A model generated the notes under the pieces. The model was not told the DNA's origin and made no database searches. It saw nothing but the letters and a program-made list of their open reading frames with translations. 64,000 bases of DNA. It comes from Diospyros lotus. Taxonomy: Eukaryota > Streptophyta > Magnoliopsida > Ericales > Ebenaceae. Within the stretch, counting starts at the first letter, position 1, and the number at the start of each line of letters is the position of its first letter. The translations under genes were made by a program, and so were the position numbers. Positions 48,755-58,888 of this stretch are shown here, one piece after another. The stretch lies in NCBI RefSeq assembly GCF_014633365.1, contig NC_068341.1, forward strand, positions 22,984,339-23,048,338, read 5' to 3'.

Positions 48755-49554
48755 AAGCATGCCACAGATCTTCTATAGGAAACAAGCTTAATAGGGGCAA
48801 AACTAGCAGAAGTTCCTATGGAACCTAAACTTGACTTGTGGAAGGAGGATGAAGACTTTGATTATAGTACACAATACAGACGACTAGTTGGGAAACTTAT
48901 TTATCTAATAGTTACTAAGTAAATATTGTGCATGTTGCGGGGTTGGTTAGCCAATTTATGGAAAAACCTAGGAAGTGTCACTAGGAAGCTGCCTACAATA
49001 TTCTAAAGTAGATTAAAAAATCTCTAGGAAAAGGACCGTGGTCCAAAAAGAACAAATATATGGATTTATTTTGGTTTTTGGATGCTAACTATGCTGGTGA
49101 CAAAGGGTGACAGAAAGTCAACATCAGGTAACTGCACTTTTGTAGGAGGTAATCTAGTAACTTGGAAAAGCAAGAAACAAATACTTGTATCCAAATCTAG
49201 AGCTGAAACAGAATACCATGCTAAGGCTCATACTACATGTGAATTGATATGGTTAAGGGCATTGTTAGAAGATTTTGATATTACACACACTACTCCTATC
49301 CTATGCATTGTGATAATCAAGCAGCAATTCATATTGCAAGTAACCTTGTTTTCCAATAACGGACAAAGCATTTTGAAGTTATTGTCACTTTGTGAGAAAT
49401 GTCGTTACTAGTAAGAAGATTTGTTACTCCATTTACCCCTTCAAAGGATCAGGTTGCAGATATGTTCACCTAGGCCCTTAAGAAGGATGACTTCACACCA
49501 GACTAAGTGACAAGCTTCACATGATGGACATCTATGTTTCAGCTTGAGGGGGAG
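48755..49554 (+). pseudogene. Copia reverse transcriptase end and RNase H, right portion
   Basis: After the solo LTR the copia reading resumes with HATDLL and AKLAEVPMEPKLDLW near 48805-48842, followed by the reverse-transcriptase tail (RLVGKLIYL near 48880). RNase H relics follow: RKSTSGNCTFVGGNLVTWKSK at about 49112-49174 (split here as RKSTSGNCTFVGG and NLVTWKSK) and AETEYHAKAH near 49205. Stops and shifts break the frame before the purine tract at about 49545. Confidence 0.8.
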
Positions 49555-49822
49555 TGTTAGTAGTGTATCCTAGGGATGTAATTAGCTATATATTATGATA
49601 AGATATTAGTTGTAATTGGCAGTAATTAGCTGTATAGATAGTTTCCTATTCTAGTAGTTACCTATTCCTGTATAGTTTCTTAATTTATTCTGTTTCCTAA
49701 TCTAGGAATAGGCTGCATGTATATAAATGGATGTACACACCATTTATAAGATATATTTATAAGATATATACACACATTCTCTTATTCTTACAGATAAATC
49801 TAAAACACATTAGAGAACTTAC

Positions 49823-50776
49823 CATGGAACCTCCTGCAGCAGTAGAGTATGCTGTACTTCCAGTAGGGGTGGCAACTATGACTCCATCGCCTTGCACCTT
49901 TAAGATAATAAGAGGAACCATTGTATTAAGAGGAATTATTATGACTTGCATGGGTGTAAAAGGAGCAGTTATTACCCCAACATACGATTGGGTATGTTTA
50001 CTACCTAAGTGAAAAATTAAAAGATTAACTAAAGATTATTCCAAAACATCTTTGAGAAGTTACAAATTTTATTGATCATACCTTGGTTATAAGACGATCA
50101 TGTTCATAGCATTCAATCTTGGAAAGATATGGATTAGAACCACGATCAACCACAACCTCATTGAGGACATCAAATACTTTTCCAGGCATTGCCTTTCCAT
50201 TTCGAAAAATTTCACAGCGTAGACGCATTCGGAGAGTTATATAAACACCATCCAATGTGTTGTTCCCATGGATAACTTGTTTCAAGTCCTGCCTATAATC
50301 TTCAAACTGTACCAACAGAAAAATCAAATTAATGGAAGAAAAATCACTCATCAGGAGTTTAAAGTTAAAACTCAAAGGTGGGTTGAGCAGTGTACATGGT
50401 GAGAAGTGAGAAATCCAAGGGATCCAAGATTAAATGATACAACAGGGGGAACAGCATCCCTAAATAAGTTTGAGGCATGCAGTATAACCCCATCCCCTCC
50501 CAAGCATGCCACAAAGTCAACCCTCTCATGGAGATCACTGCATTAAACATGTCAGATAGGGCTATCAGCATGTATAGAAGAATTAAGCTCTCACAATTTT
50601 ATATCTGAATTCCTTTTATTTTTTTGCTAGATATTTAAGATCTGAAGTTCATACCTGGTATCTTGACTATAAAAGGTCTGAACAAATCCAAAACCTGGAA
50701 GTCTTGCAAATATGTCATGTACCTCAGGTTCAACAAGAACATTCATTTTCTCTTGGTGATACAGGAAAGAGGCAAC
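49823..50776 (-). CDS. NADK2: NAD kinase 2, chloroplastic: four upstream exons of the catalytic domain
   Basis: Exons 50655-50776, 50396-50537, 50082-50306 and 49823-49897, GT-AG and in phase. With the two exons at 34202-35025 they give 289 residues to the stop. Together they form most of the NAD kinase domain: VASFLYHQEKMNVLVEPEVH, then VDFVACLGGDGVILHASN with the GGDG nucleotide-binding motif, VLNEVVVDRG with the conserved NE, and GDGVIVATPTGSTAYS with the second signature. Plant NADK2 is about 1000 residues; the long N-terminal part (transit peptide, calmodulin-binding and regulatory region) is not in the window. One visible departure is His-His where NADK2 usually has His-Pro at the GFLTSH exon end. 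The exons look intact. Confidence 0.93.
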
Positions 50777-51400
50777 CTGCACATTTTAAAAATTAAGTGT
50801 TCAATGAATGAAATGGAGAATCTACTCAAAACAGCAAAGGAATCAGTCAGAACCTCTACAAGATATCATTGGTTCTAGACAGAATCCTGTGTTCAGAACT
50901 CTCCTTATACACACACACACGCACGCATATTTATTTGCTCTCTCAAATAGTCAAATTTGTGAATTATACACTCAACTTAAGATAATGAGGAACAAGAGTA
51001 GATTCATCCTTGGTCAATTGATATTCTACATCACAAGATAAGTTGGAAAATCCAAGTTTAGCAAAGCAACCAAGTTTAGCAAAGCAAGCATGTCTGAGGC
51101 TATTTATAAAAATCACAGCAGAAAGCATAGACAAAATGGAAAGTGGAATGGACTCGGGTACAAGGTATGCTACTTAGCTAGATACGCATTTATGGGGGGT
51201 TGGATTAGTTGGTACGCTAGTTTGGTTTGCAAGTCTGCAATAACATAACCATAACAGTAGGACTAGAAACAGGAAAAAAAAAACTAAATGCTAACGTAAC
51301 AAATTTAAAGCTAATAGTCATCTCGAAAGGTTAATGATAAGGTGAACTTCTTTCATCTCCCAATGATTTTGAGTGTAGACATTTGAATTTGGGCTATCAA
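50777..51400. other. NADK2 intron sequence upstream of the last visible exon
   Basis: The minus-strand reading was searched for the preceding NADK2 exon (KLG..LMEEAKE-type wording). None was seen. A CA-rich stretch lies at about 50910-50925. No other gene is recognised. Confidence 0.5.
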
Positions 51401-51405
51401 GTCAC

Positions 51406-54400
51406 TGTCACATAGCTAGCAAGATATAAGGGTAGAAGGGTCCATCCTATTTTGTAACGCCTTGGATGAGCCTCGGTAGGGTAGTTAGGGCATGCTGAGT
51501 CACAGCTGCCTTCTATAGGGTCCCTAACAGCATATAAAGCTGATTGTACTAGAGCCATGCTCCTCGTGATTAATGAGAATATTTTATACTTTCTCTCTCC
51601 TTTCTACTATCTCCTTTCTCTCCCTTCACTCTCTCTCTCTCCCTCTCTTCCTGAGTCACCGGAATTCTCCTGAATTCCGCCCTCAGCCTTGTCAGTCCTA
51701 GTGGTGTTGACAATTGGTATCAGAGACGACGATCCAGGACCGACGAGCTGCAACCAACGACCATGGCAGAAGGTACCCACATGAAACAAATGAAAGCTTG
51801 CTTAGATGCCATAGAAGAAGGTGTGCGACAAGGCCAGGAGCTGGTGGAGGAAAGGTTGGAAACGATGGAAGCGGGTATTAGAAATACCCATGAAGACATA
51901 AGCAGGATGAGGTCAGATGTTATTGAAATGGAGTGAAATTTGAGGGATGACTTCACTCATCTCCGAGTGGAGTTTACGGGGTTAAGCTAGCAGTTGAACG
52001 CTGCACTAGCCATTTTTTCTCGAGAACCGAACGCAACCTTGCCAATGGATTTTCCACCAAGAACGGCTACTGCTCCCATCCTCCAAGGAGCACAGGGCCG
52101 TCAAGAAAGAAACGAGATGAGCCCACAGGAGAGGTGACCATGAGAGGAGGCTTAGGTGCTACAAATAATGTTCTCGTCCCAAAGATGGAGATACCAGTGT
52201 TTGAAGGATTGAGGCCTCGTTGGTGGATAAGAAGGTGCAAGCGCTTTTTCTATCACTACCGGGTGATGGAAGAAAACAAGGTCAACATGGCTGCTACATA
52301 CTTGAATGATGTAGCAGACTCATGGTTTCAAAGTTGGAGTGCTACACGACAGGAATGGAGGTGGCCAGAGTTTATAAAGGAATTCTGGGCCAGGTTTGGT
52401 GAAAGAAACTTGACGGATATGGTGGAATAGTTTAATAAGCTAAGGCAAGATGGGACAGCGGAGGAGTACCAGGCCCGATTTGAGGAGCTGAAATCGAGGT
52501 TAGGACACGCCCACCCAATGCTAGACGAGCAATATTTTGTGTCCAGCTTTCTTAGCGGACTGAATGATGAGCTAAGACCCATGGTGAAAATGCTACAACC
52601 GGCAACAGTCAGGCAAGCGGCCAAGACGCCTCGCCTGCATGAGTTGTCCTTGGAGGCCTTCGCTCGAAAACACAGACTCTCTCAAAAGGGGTTTGGAGTG
52701 GGGTGGCAAGGCTCAGCAGGGGGGAGTCAGAAGGCTGGCAATTCCCAAATGCAAAAGGGAAGCTACCCACCAAAGGCTCCGATTGCAGCCAATCCCCTAC
52801 GGTCCCTTACATGGGATCAGAAACGACAAATGGGCTTGTGTTTTAAATGTTGGGAGAAATATACAGTGGGGCACCAGTGCAAAAGAGCATTAATGCAAAT
52901 GAAAGGGGAAGATGACGAAGGTGGAGAAGATATGCCTGACGCGAAAACCGGGAAGCAAGTGGAAGAAGAGGAGGAAGGAGGGCAGAATTTGCTTCACGCC
53001 TTGGAGGGCCACCCTTCAGAAAAAATGATCAAAATCAAAGGTAATGTTGGGAAGAGGAAACTTTTGATATTGATAGATAGTGGGAGCTCGCATGGTTTCT
53101 TGGACGAGAGCACAGGCAAGGAACTACTATGTGTTCTCCAACCCACCATTCCTCTATATGTCACGGTTGCTAATGGTCACAAGATGATCAGCCGGTACAA
53201 GTGCTAAGGTTTTACATGGAGGATGCAAGGGCATGAGTTTTCTGCCGAATTGAGGATTTTATAGCTAAGTGGATGTCAAGTAGTTTTGGGAGTGGATTGG
53301 ATGAAGACTGTCAACCCCCTCATATTTGATTTCAACACGTTGGAAGTGACTTTTGATAAAGGAGGAAGAAGGGTAACATTAACAGGGAGTGGAGATGGAG
53401 GAGAGTGCAAAGCAATCTCAGGCAACCACCTGCAGAAGCTCATTGAGCAGGATGAAGGAACCATTGCACAGCTTCATTCGGTCTACACCATTGAGGTGTG
53501 GGAGGGAAGGACGATAGACGACACAATGGGCAGCCAGTGGTTCAAGTTACAGGCCTCGGCCAATGCCCCGAGTGAGGTACAATTTATTGACTCTTTACAT
53601 TCTCTATTGGTTGAATTTGAGGAACTATTCTTGGAACCCACTTCCTTACCTCTCGACCATTTTTTAGAACATACCATTCATCTTAAACCAAACACCAAAT
53701 CCATCAATGTCCGCTCTTACCGTTATTCTCTGTTTCAAAAGGCTGAGATTGAACGCCTAGTGAAAGAAATGCTGTCAAAAAAGGTTATTTGGCTGAGTCA
53801 AAGCCCGTTTGCCTCTCCTGTTCTCTTGGTTAAGAAAAAAGATGGTAGTTGGAGGTTTTGTGTTGACTATAGACAGCTAAACACCTACACCATCAAAAAC
53901 AAGTTCCCCATTCCTATCATAGACGACCTTCTCGACGAATTATCAGGAGCTACAATCTTTTCTAAGCTAGACCTCAGATCTGGTTATCACCAGATCCAAA
54001 TGAATGCCTCAGACATACCCAAAACCGCCTTTCGCACCCACCAAGGGCTCTATGAGTTCCTAGTAATGCCATTCGGTCTAACCAATGCCCCCGCAACATT
54101 TCAGGCCCTCATGAATCACATTTTCTGCCCCTATCTCAGAAAGTTTATCCTCGTTTTCTTCAATGACATCTTAGTCTACAGCCCAACCATGGACTAACAT
54201 CTAGCCCACCTCAAAACCACATTCCAAGTCCTCAAATCTAACAAATTGTATGTCAAAAAGTCTAAATGTATCTTCGTAGAGGGAAAGGTGGAATACCTTG
54301 GGCACATAATCACCGGAGAGGGCGTGCTTATTGATCCAAAAAAAATTACCGCCATGGTGGAGTGGCCTAACCCCAAGACTGTGAAGGAACTGAGGGGTTT

Positions 54401-56738
54401 TCTTGGGCTAACCGGCTATTACAGGAAGTTCATTAAGGGGTATGGGATAATCAGCAAGCCATTGACTGAATTGCTCAAGAAGAATGGTTTTGAATGGGGG
54501 GAGAAGGTAGCAGTTGCCTTCGGTTCTTTAAAGGAGGCTATAACTCAAGCTCCAATTCTAGCTCTACCAAACTTTTCCAAGCCTTTCATATTGGAAACAG
54601 ATGCATGTGACACGGGAGTGGGAACAGTGTTGGCGCAGGATGGTAGGCCGATAGCTTTCCTTAGCCAGGCTTTAGCTCCCAAACACTTGGGGCTAAGTAT
54701 CTATGATAAGGAATTAATAGTTGTGCTAATGGCAGAAGACAAATGGAGGTGTTATTTGGAGGGAAACTCCTTTGTTATCAAGACCGACCATGAAAGCCTC
54801 AAGTTCTTAGAAGAACAAAGGTTACACACGCAATTACAAAGAAAAGGGGTAACCAAGCTGTTAGGATTGGATTACAGCATCCAGTATCGCAAGGGCAAAG
54901 AAAATACAGTGGTTGATGCACTGTCAAGAAGGGAAGAAAATGGGGGGTACCGAGCAGTTTTTGTACTTGTTCCCGATTGGATCAAAGAGGTGTCACGCAG
55001 CTATGAGGGGACACCATGGGCTCAAGAAATCATGACCAGTCTCACAACCGGTGGAGGTGAACAAAAAGGGTACACATTGAAGGCGGGACTATTGAGGTAT
55101 CAAGGGCGGATGGTGATTGGGGAAGACCCTCAACTACGGACCCGAATCCTACAAGCCTTGCATGCATCCCCCATTGGAGGACACTCCGGGCTAAATGTTA
55201 CCTGCAACAAGGTGAGACAGCTGTTCTATTGACCGGGAATGAAGAAGGAAGTGGCGGCCTATGTATTAGCCTGCTCCGTCAGCCAAAAATGCAAACACGA
55301 GCAAGTTCCCTACCCCGGTTTACTTCAGCCATTGGAGATACCAGACCAAGCGTGGCAAAGAATTTCCATGGATTTTGTGGAAGGACTACCCTGGTCCAAA
55401 GGGAAGAGCACTATTCTAGTATTGGTGGATAAGCTGACTAAGTTTGGGTATTTCCTCAACCTAGCTCACCCCTTCACAGCTTTTGATGTGGCTAGGATAT
55501 TACTGGATTCGGTGGTTAAAATACATGGCTTGCCCTTGTCCATCACCTCATACGGGGATAAAATATTTACTAGCAACTTTTGGAGAGAATTGTTCAAACA
55601 ACTAGAAGTTGGTTTACATATGTCTACCACCTACCATCCGGAGAGGGATGGACAAACAGAAAGAGTGAATCAGTGCTTGGAGGCTTACCAATGGTGTGTG
55701 TGTTTCACTAGACCGAAAAGCTAGAATCAATGGTTGCCTTTAGCTCAATGGTGCTATAATTCAAACTTACACAGCTCACTCAAACGATCGCCTTTCGAGG
55801 CGCTCTTTGGGTACAAACCGCAGCTCACTCCAGCAATGATGCACTACTGGATAGATACTTGAGGCAGAGACATGAAGCCCTCCAGATAATTAAACAAGAA
55901 TTAACGGTGGCACACAACCGAATGAAGCAAATAGCAGACAGGAGGAGAACTGAAAGGAATTTTGAAGAGGGAGATTCTGTTTACCTAAAGGTAAGGAGAT
56001 TTCAACAGCAGCTGTTCACGGGCAAGCCCCCTTCTAAGCTGGGACCTAAGTACTTCGGCCCTTTCCAAATAATGGCTAAGGTAGGATGCTCTGCGTATAG
56101 ATTACAGCTACCAGACGAAGTGGGCATCCATCCAGTCTTCCATGTATCTTTACTCAAGAAATCCGTAGGGCCACATGAAGTGGTAAGTGCTGAACCGCCA
56201 AACGTGGAGGAAGAGAGCCTAGGGGAATCTGAACCTATGGCCATTGTTGATAGGAGGGTCATCTACCAAGGGTCCTTACCCTTGATTCAAGTGCAGGTAC
56301 AATGGAGCAATCGGCCTCCGGATGATACAACTTGGGAGTACCTTCCGAAGCTGCTCAAACAGTTCCCTCGTATAGCTAGACTCTTGTAATTTCTTGAGGA
56401 CAAGAAATATTTTAAAGAGGGGGGAATTTGTCACATAGCTAGCAAGATATAAGGGTAGAAGGGTCCATCCTATTTTGTAACGCCTTGGATGAGCCTCGGG
56501 AAGGTAGTTAGGGCATGCTGAGTCATAGCTGCCTTCTAGAAGGGTCCCTAACAGCATATAAAGCTAATTGTACTGGAGCCATGCTCCTCATGATTAATGA
56601 GAATATTTTATATTTTCTCTCTCCTTTCTGTTATCTCCTCTCTCTCCCTTCACTCTCTCTCTCTCTCCCTCTCTTCCTTAGTTACCAAAATTCTCCTAAA
56701 TTCCGCCCTCAGCCTTGTCAGTCCCAATGGTGCTGACA
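51406..56738 (+). mobile_element. Complete Ty3-type LTR retrotransposon
   Basis: The LTRs 51406-51712 (307 bp) and 56429-56738 (310 bp), TGTCACATAGC ... CTGACA, are nearly identical. A perfect 5-bp duplication GTCAC flanks the element (51401-51405 and 56739-56743). The primer-binding start TGGTATCAGAGAC lies at 51715, and the purine tract AAAGAGGGGGGAAT just before 56429. Gag, protease, reverse transcriptase, RNase H, integrase and a chromodomain-like tail are all present in order, with a modest number of in-frame stops. This is the best preserved Ty3 copy here. It lies antisense to NADK2, 630 bp upstream of the exon 50655-50776, probably inside another NADK2 intron. Confidence 0.95.
51763..56389 (+). 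pseudogene. Ty3 gag-pol polyprotein with scattered stops
   Basis: Start at 51763 (MAEGTHMKQMKACL). Gag capsid IPVFEGLRPRWWIRRC at 52192-52239, WFQSWSATRQEW at 52324-52359, zinc knuckle CFKCWEKYTVGHQC at 52839-52880. Protease LLILIDSGSSHGFL at 53061-53102 with an intact D-S-G. Reverse transcriptase: [19 protein letters not shown] at 53826-53882, [12 protein letters not shown] near 53961, and the catalytic box FFNDILVYS at 54157-54183, where the usual second-last Asp pair reads Asn-Asp. RNase H: ILETDACDTGVG near 54591 and TDHESLKFL near 54783. Integrase: ISMDFVEGLPWSKG near 55360 and HMSTTYHPERDGQTERVNQC near 55617. Tail: HPVFHVSLLKKSVG near 56128 and WSNRPPDDTTWEYLPKLLK near 56304. Stops occur near 51936, 52428, 53204, 53262, 54195, 55230 and 55722. 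Confidence 0.92.
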
Positions 56739-56743
56739 GTCAC

Positions 56744-57109
56744 TTTAAAGTTTTATATTTGTGTCCATCCCCATTCAAATACGCATTTGTACCACAATCA
56801 GATATGCACGATTGGAACGTAGTTCAGGGAGGGGGGGGGGGGTGGATGCCACGAATTGTGTAACTATTGACAAAACCAACCATGGAGACTTAAAGACACT
56901 AGATGCAATGGAACAGAAAAAGCCTTTAAAGGAGGAACTGAATTCTTAACTCATGTTTCTAATTAATAATAAATGTCTTTTGTAACATCTATATAAGCAG
57001 TCTCTTTTTCTCTAAAACCCTTTAATTACTTTAAACTCTATTATAAGCTTTCTATAAATTTATAAATATCATATGCAAATCCTTTTGTTTATTTTTGAAC
57101 CCTTTCTTT
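56744..57109. other. Probable NADK2 intron sequence
   Basis: AT-rich apart from a G-rich stretch at about 56827-56843 (GGGAGG followed by G12). No exon or element is recognised. Confidence 0.45.
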
Positions 57110-57489
57110 AGATGCGTCAACAAGTAGATAGCTTCCATTTTTGACCCAGCAGGTATAAAATTGGTTTTCAATGACCTTGGTCTTTCTCCTTAATCTTTTG
57201 CACAATCACCCTGACCTAAAGTTTCATAATATGGCCCATTAGCTCAATCCCTCAATAATTTAAACAACTTTAAACAAGTCATTTGTTCTTATAAATGAGA
57301 TCTAGAGTGCTATTTTTCCACTCATCAAGCATCCTCTTTAATTTGACGATTGCGTTAAATAATTTTGTTAATTATAAAATGCTTTTTTCTCCCATTTTTT
57401 ATGCTTTTATCAATATAATATCCAGTTCAACTATTTTACCATTCTTTATTTTTTTATAACTTGTGGATGACCCTTGGTAGCAATAGTTA

Positions 57490-57922
57490 CGGATGAGCAA
57501 TATTCAGTTAGAACTGAAGTTTAGAATGGAACCAATTAATTTTGGTTAATTTGGTTTGGTTTAATTTTGATATGCCAAAAATTAGTTTTTGTTTCGGTTT
57601 TAACATGAGTATATTCATTTTCAGCTGCATTAAAAGAATTGACCAAAATATATGATTATTTTCTAAAAAAACACTAAGTTTTAGGTTATTTATGAAATTA
57701 CCACTACTATAAACCTAGGTTGATGTCTATCACAATAATTACATTTACTAAAATGTCTTAAATTCTTACTGGACTTTCTTTATTTTGGATAAAATTTGAC
57801 TATTTTAATTAGTAATTTAAATTATTTCAGTTAAATTGATTTTTTAAAATTTCTGTTTTTATATAAATATAGTTAATTCAGTTTGGTTGTAAAATCACTC
57901 CATAACCAAATGTTCACCCCCA
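57490..57922. mobile_element. MITE-like element inside the LINE relic
   Basis: The left end GGATGAGCAATATTCAGTTAG and the reverse complement of the right end (GGGGGTGAACATTTGGTTATG) form imperfect inverted repeats of the GG.TGA.CA.T..GTT kind. The interior is AT-rich with TTTGGTTTGGTTT motifs, and is non-coding. Similar GGGGTGAGCATTCGGTT-type elements are widespread in plants and usually assigned to hAT-like MITEs. No flanking duplication could be confirmed. Confidence 0.45.
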
Positions 57923-57923
57923 G

Positions 57924-58089
57924 GAATGGTAAAGTTGCTCCTTTATGATTGGAAGGTCATGAGTGTGGAAACCACCTCTTTGCAAAAAAGTAAAGGGAAG
58001 ATTATGTACAAAAACAACCCTCCCCTGACCCTAGCAAAGCAAGGACCTCGTGCATTGGGGAGCCCCATTTATCTTTCTTTTTTTTTTAA
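57924..58089 (+). mobile_element. Au-like SINE
   Basis: The sequence AATGGTAAAGTTGCTCC, then GGTCATGAGTGTGG (a decayed RNA polymerase III box B), CCTCTTTGCAAAAAAG, CCTCCCCTGACCCTAGCAAAG and GTGCATTGGGGAGCCC follows the order of the plant Au SINE consensus as I know it. It ends in a T run at about 58075-58089. The A-box-like TGGTAAAGTTG lies near its start. It is diverged and has no coding capacity. Confidence 0.7.
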
Positions 58090-58300
58090 CCTAGTAATTG
58101 CCTTCATTGCTTCTTTTTTTGTCAAAATATACATTTTTGATTTTCTTCATCATGGCATGTAATTTAGAGGCTTGTAGGAAGAAGCACTCTTGGTTTTGAT
58201 TTTTTCTCATATTTCTTCACTCCACCACCAAGATTCAAATTGGTTTGGAATTTTCCCTTCAATTCTCTTATGTAATTTCAGATAAAATATTTTGGAACCA

Positions 58301-58888
58301 AATTACAATTAAAGAAATATGAATCAACAATTATTATCCCTTCCCATATAGATTTTAATTTTAGAGATCCCAACAAATAAAGGTTCCAATTTGTTTGGAA
58401 ATTCAGCAAATAGAAATTGAAACAGATATTAGGACTTCATACCAGCACCATTCATACTAATATTGAATATGAAAAATAATATATTATCTTTTCACGAAGT
58501 ATAATATAAATGCAATGTTACAGAATACTAGCCTATCAATGTTGTCCACATAAAGTTGTGTCCATGTCATGTGTACAAATTTATCATTTTAGGCTTTGCA
58601 TAACATTATTGAGTTGCATGTAAGTGGTCCCAAAAGGACACAGCTGCCTGCCATCATGCGTCAAGGAAAGAAAAAAAAGAAAAAAAAAGCTGCGACTTTA
58701 GTTTCACTCTAGTAAACTCAGGAATTTTGGCTTAATTTTGTTCCAATACTGATATCTGAAGATATTTGGTCAAAATGTACATCTCATTTGTTGTGCATTT
58801 ATACTGCAATCTAGTAATGCCCTTGAAAATGAAGGTTAATAATGTTTAGTTTGTTATTCAAAATATTCTAAACATGTTAGGGTTCTTA
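58301..58888. other. Unassigned DNA, probably NADK2 intron
   Basis: AT-rich, no ORF with recognisable homology, no repeat pair detected. An A-rich stretch (AAGAAAAAAAAGAAAAAAAAG) lies near 58667-58689. Confidence 0.45.

Larger units (their letters stand above)
42523..49792 (+). mobile_element. Second copia element in the NADK2 intron, with nested insertions
   Basis: The 3' LTR is 49555-49792 (238 bp, TGTTAGTAG ... TTATTCTTACA) after a GAGGGGGAG purine tract. At the other end only the last 35 bp of the 5' LTR are recognisable (about 42523-42557), followed by the primer-binding TGGTATCAGAGC at 42558. Gag, protease, integrase, reverse transcriptase and RNase H relics lie between in plus orientation, antisense to NADK2. 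Plastid-derived DNA (45227-45613) and a 2.2 kb solo LTR (46569-48754) interrupt it. Because the 5' LTR is truncated, no flanking duplication can be tested. The 3' LTR ends only 30 bp from the NADK2 donor at 49823. Confidence 0.85.
57110..58300 (-). mobile_element. RTE-type LINE relic with MITE-like and SINE insertions
   Basis: 57110-57480 parallels the reverse-transcriptase portion 9780-10090 of the LINE at 8647-11906: shared plus-strand text includes ATAGCTTCCATT.TTGACC, CATGGCCCATTA-type wording, CCACTCATC and GATTGCGTTAAATAATT. 58160-58300 parallels 10540-10650 (ATTTCTTCACTCCACCACCAAGA). The spacing between the two blocks is larger than in the intact LINE, which the inserts at about 57490-58090 explain. 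It is heavily diverged and has no open frame. Confidence 0.7.
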
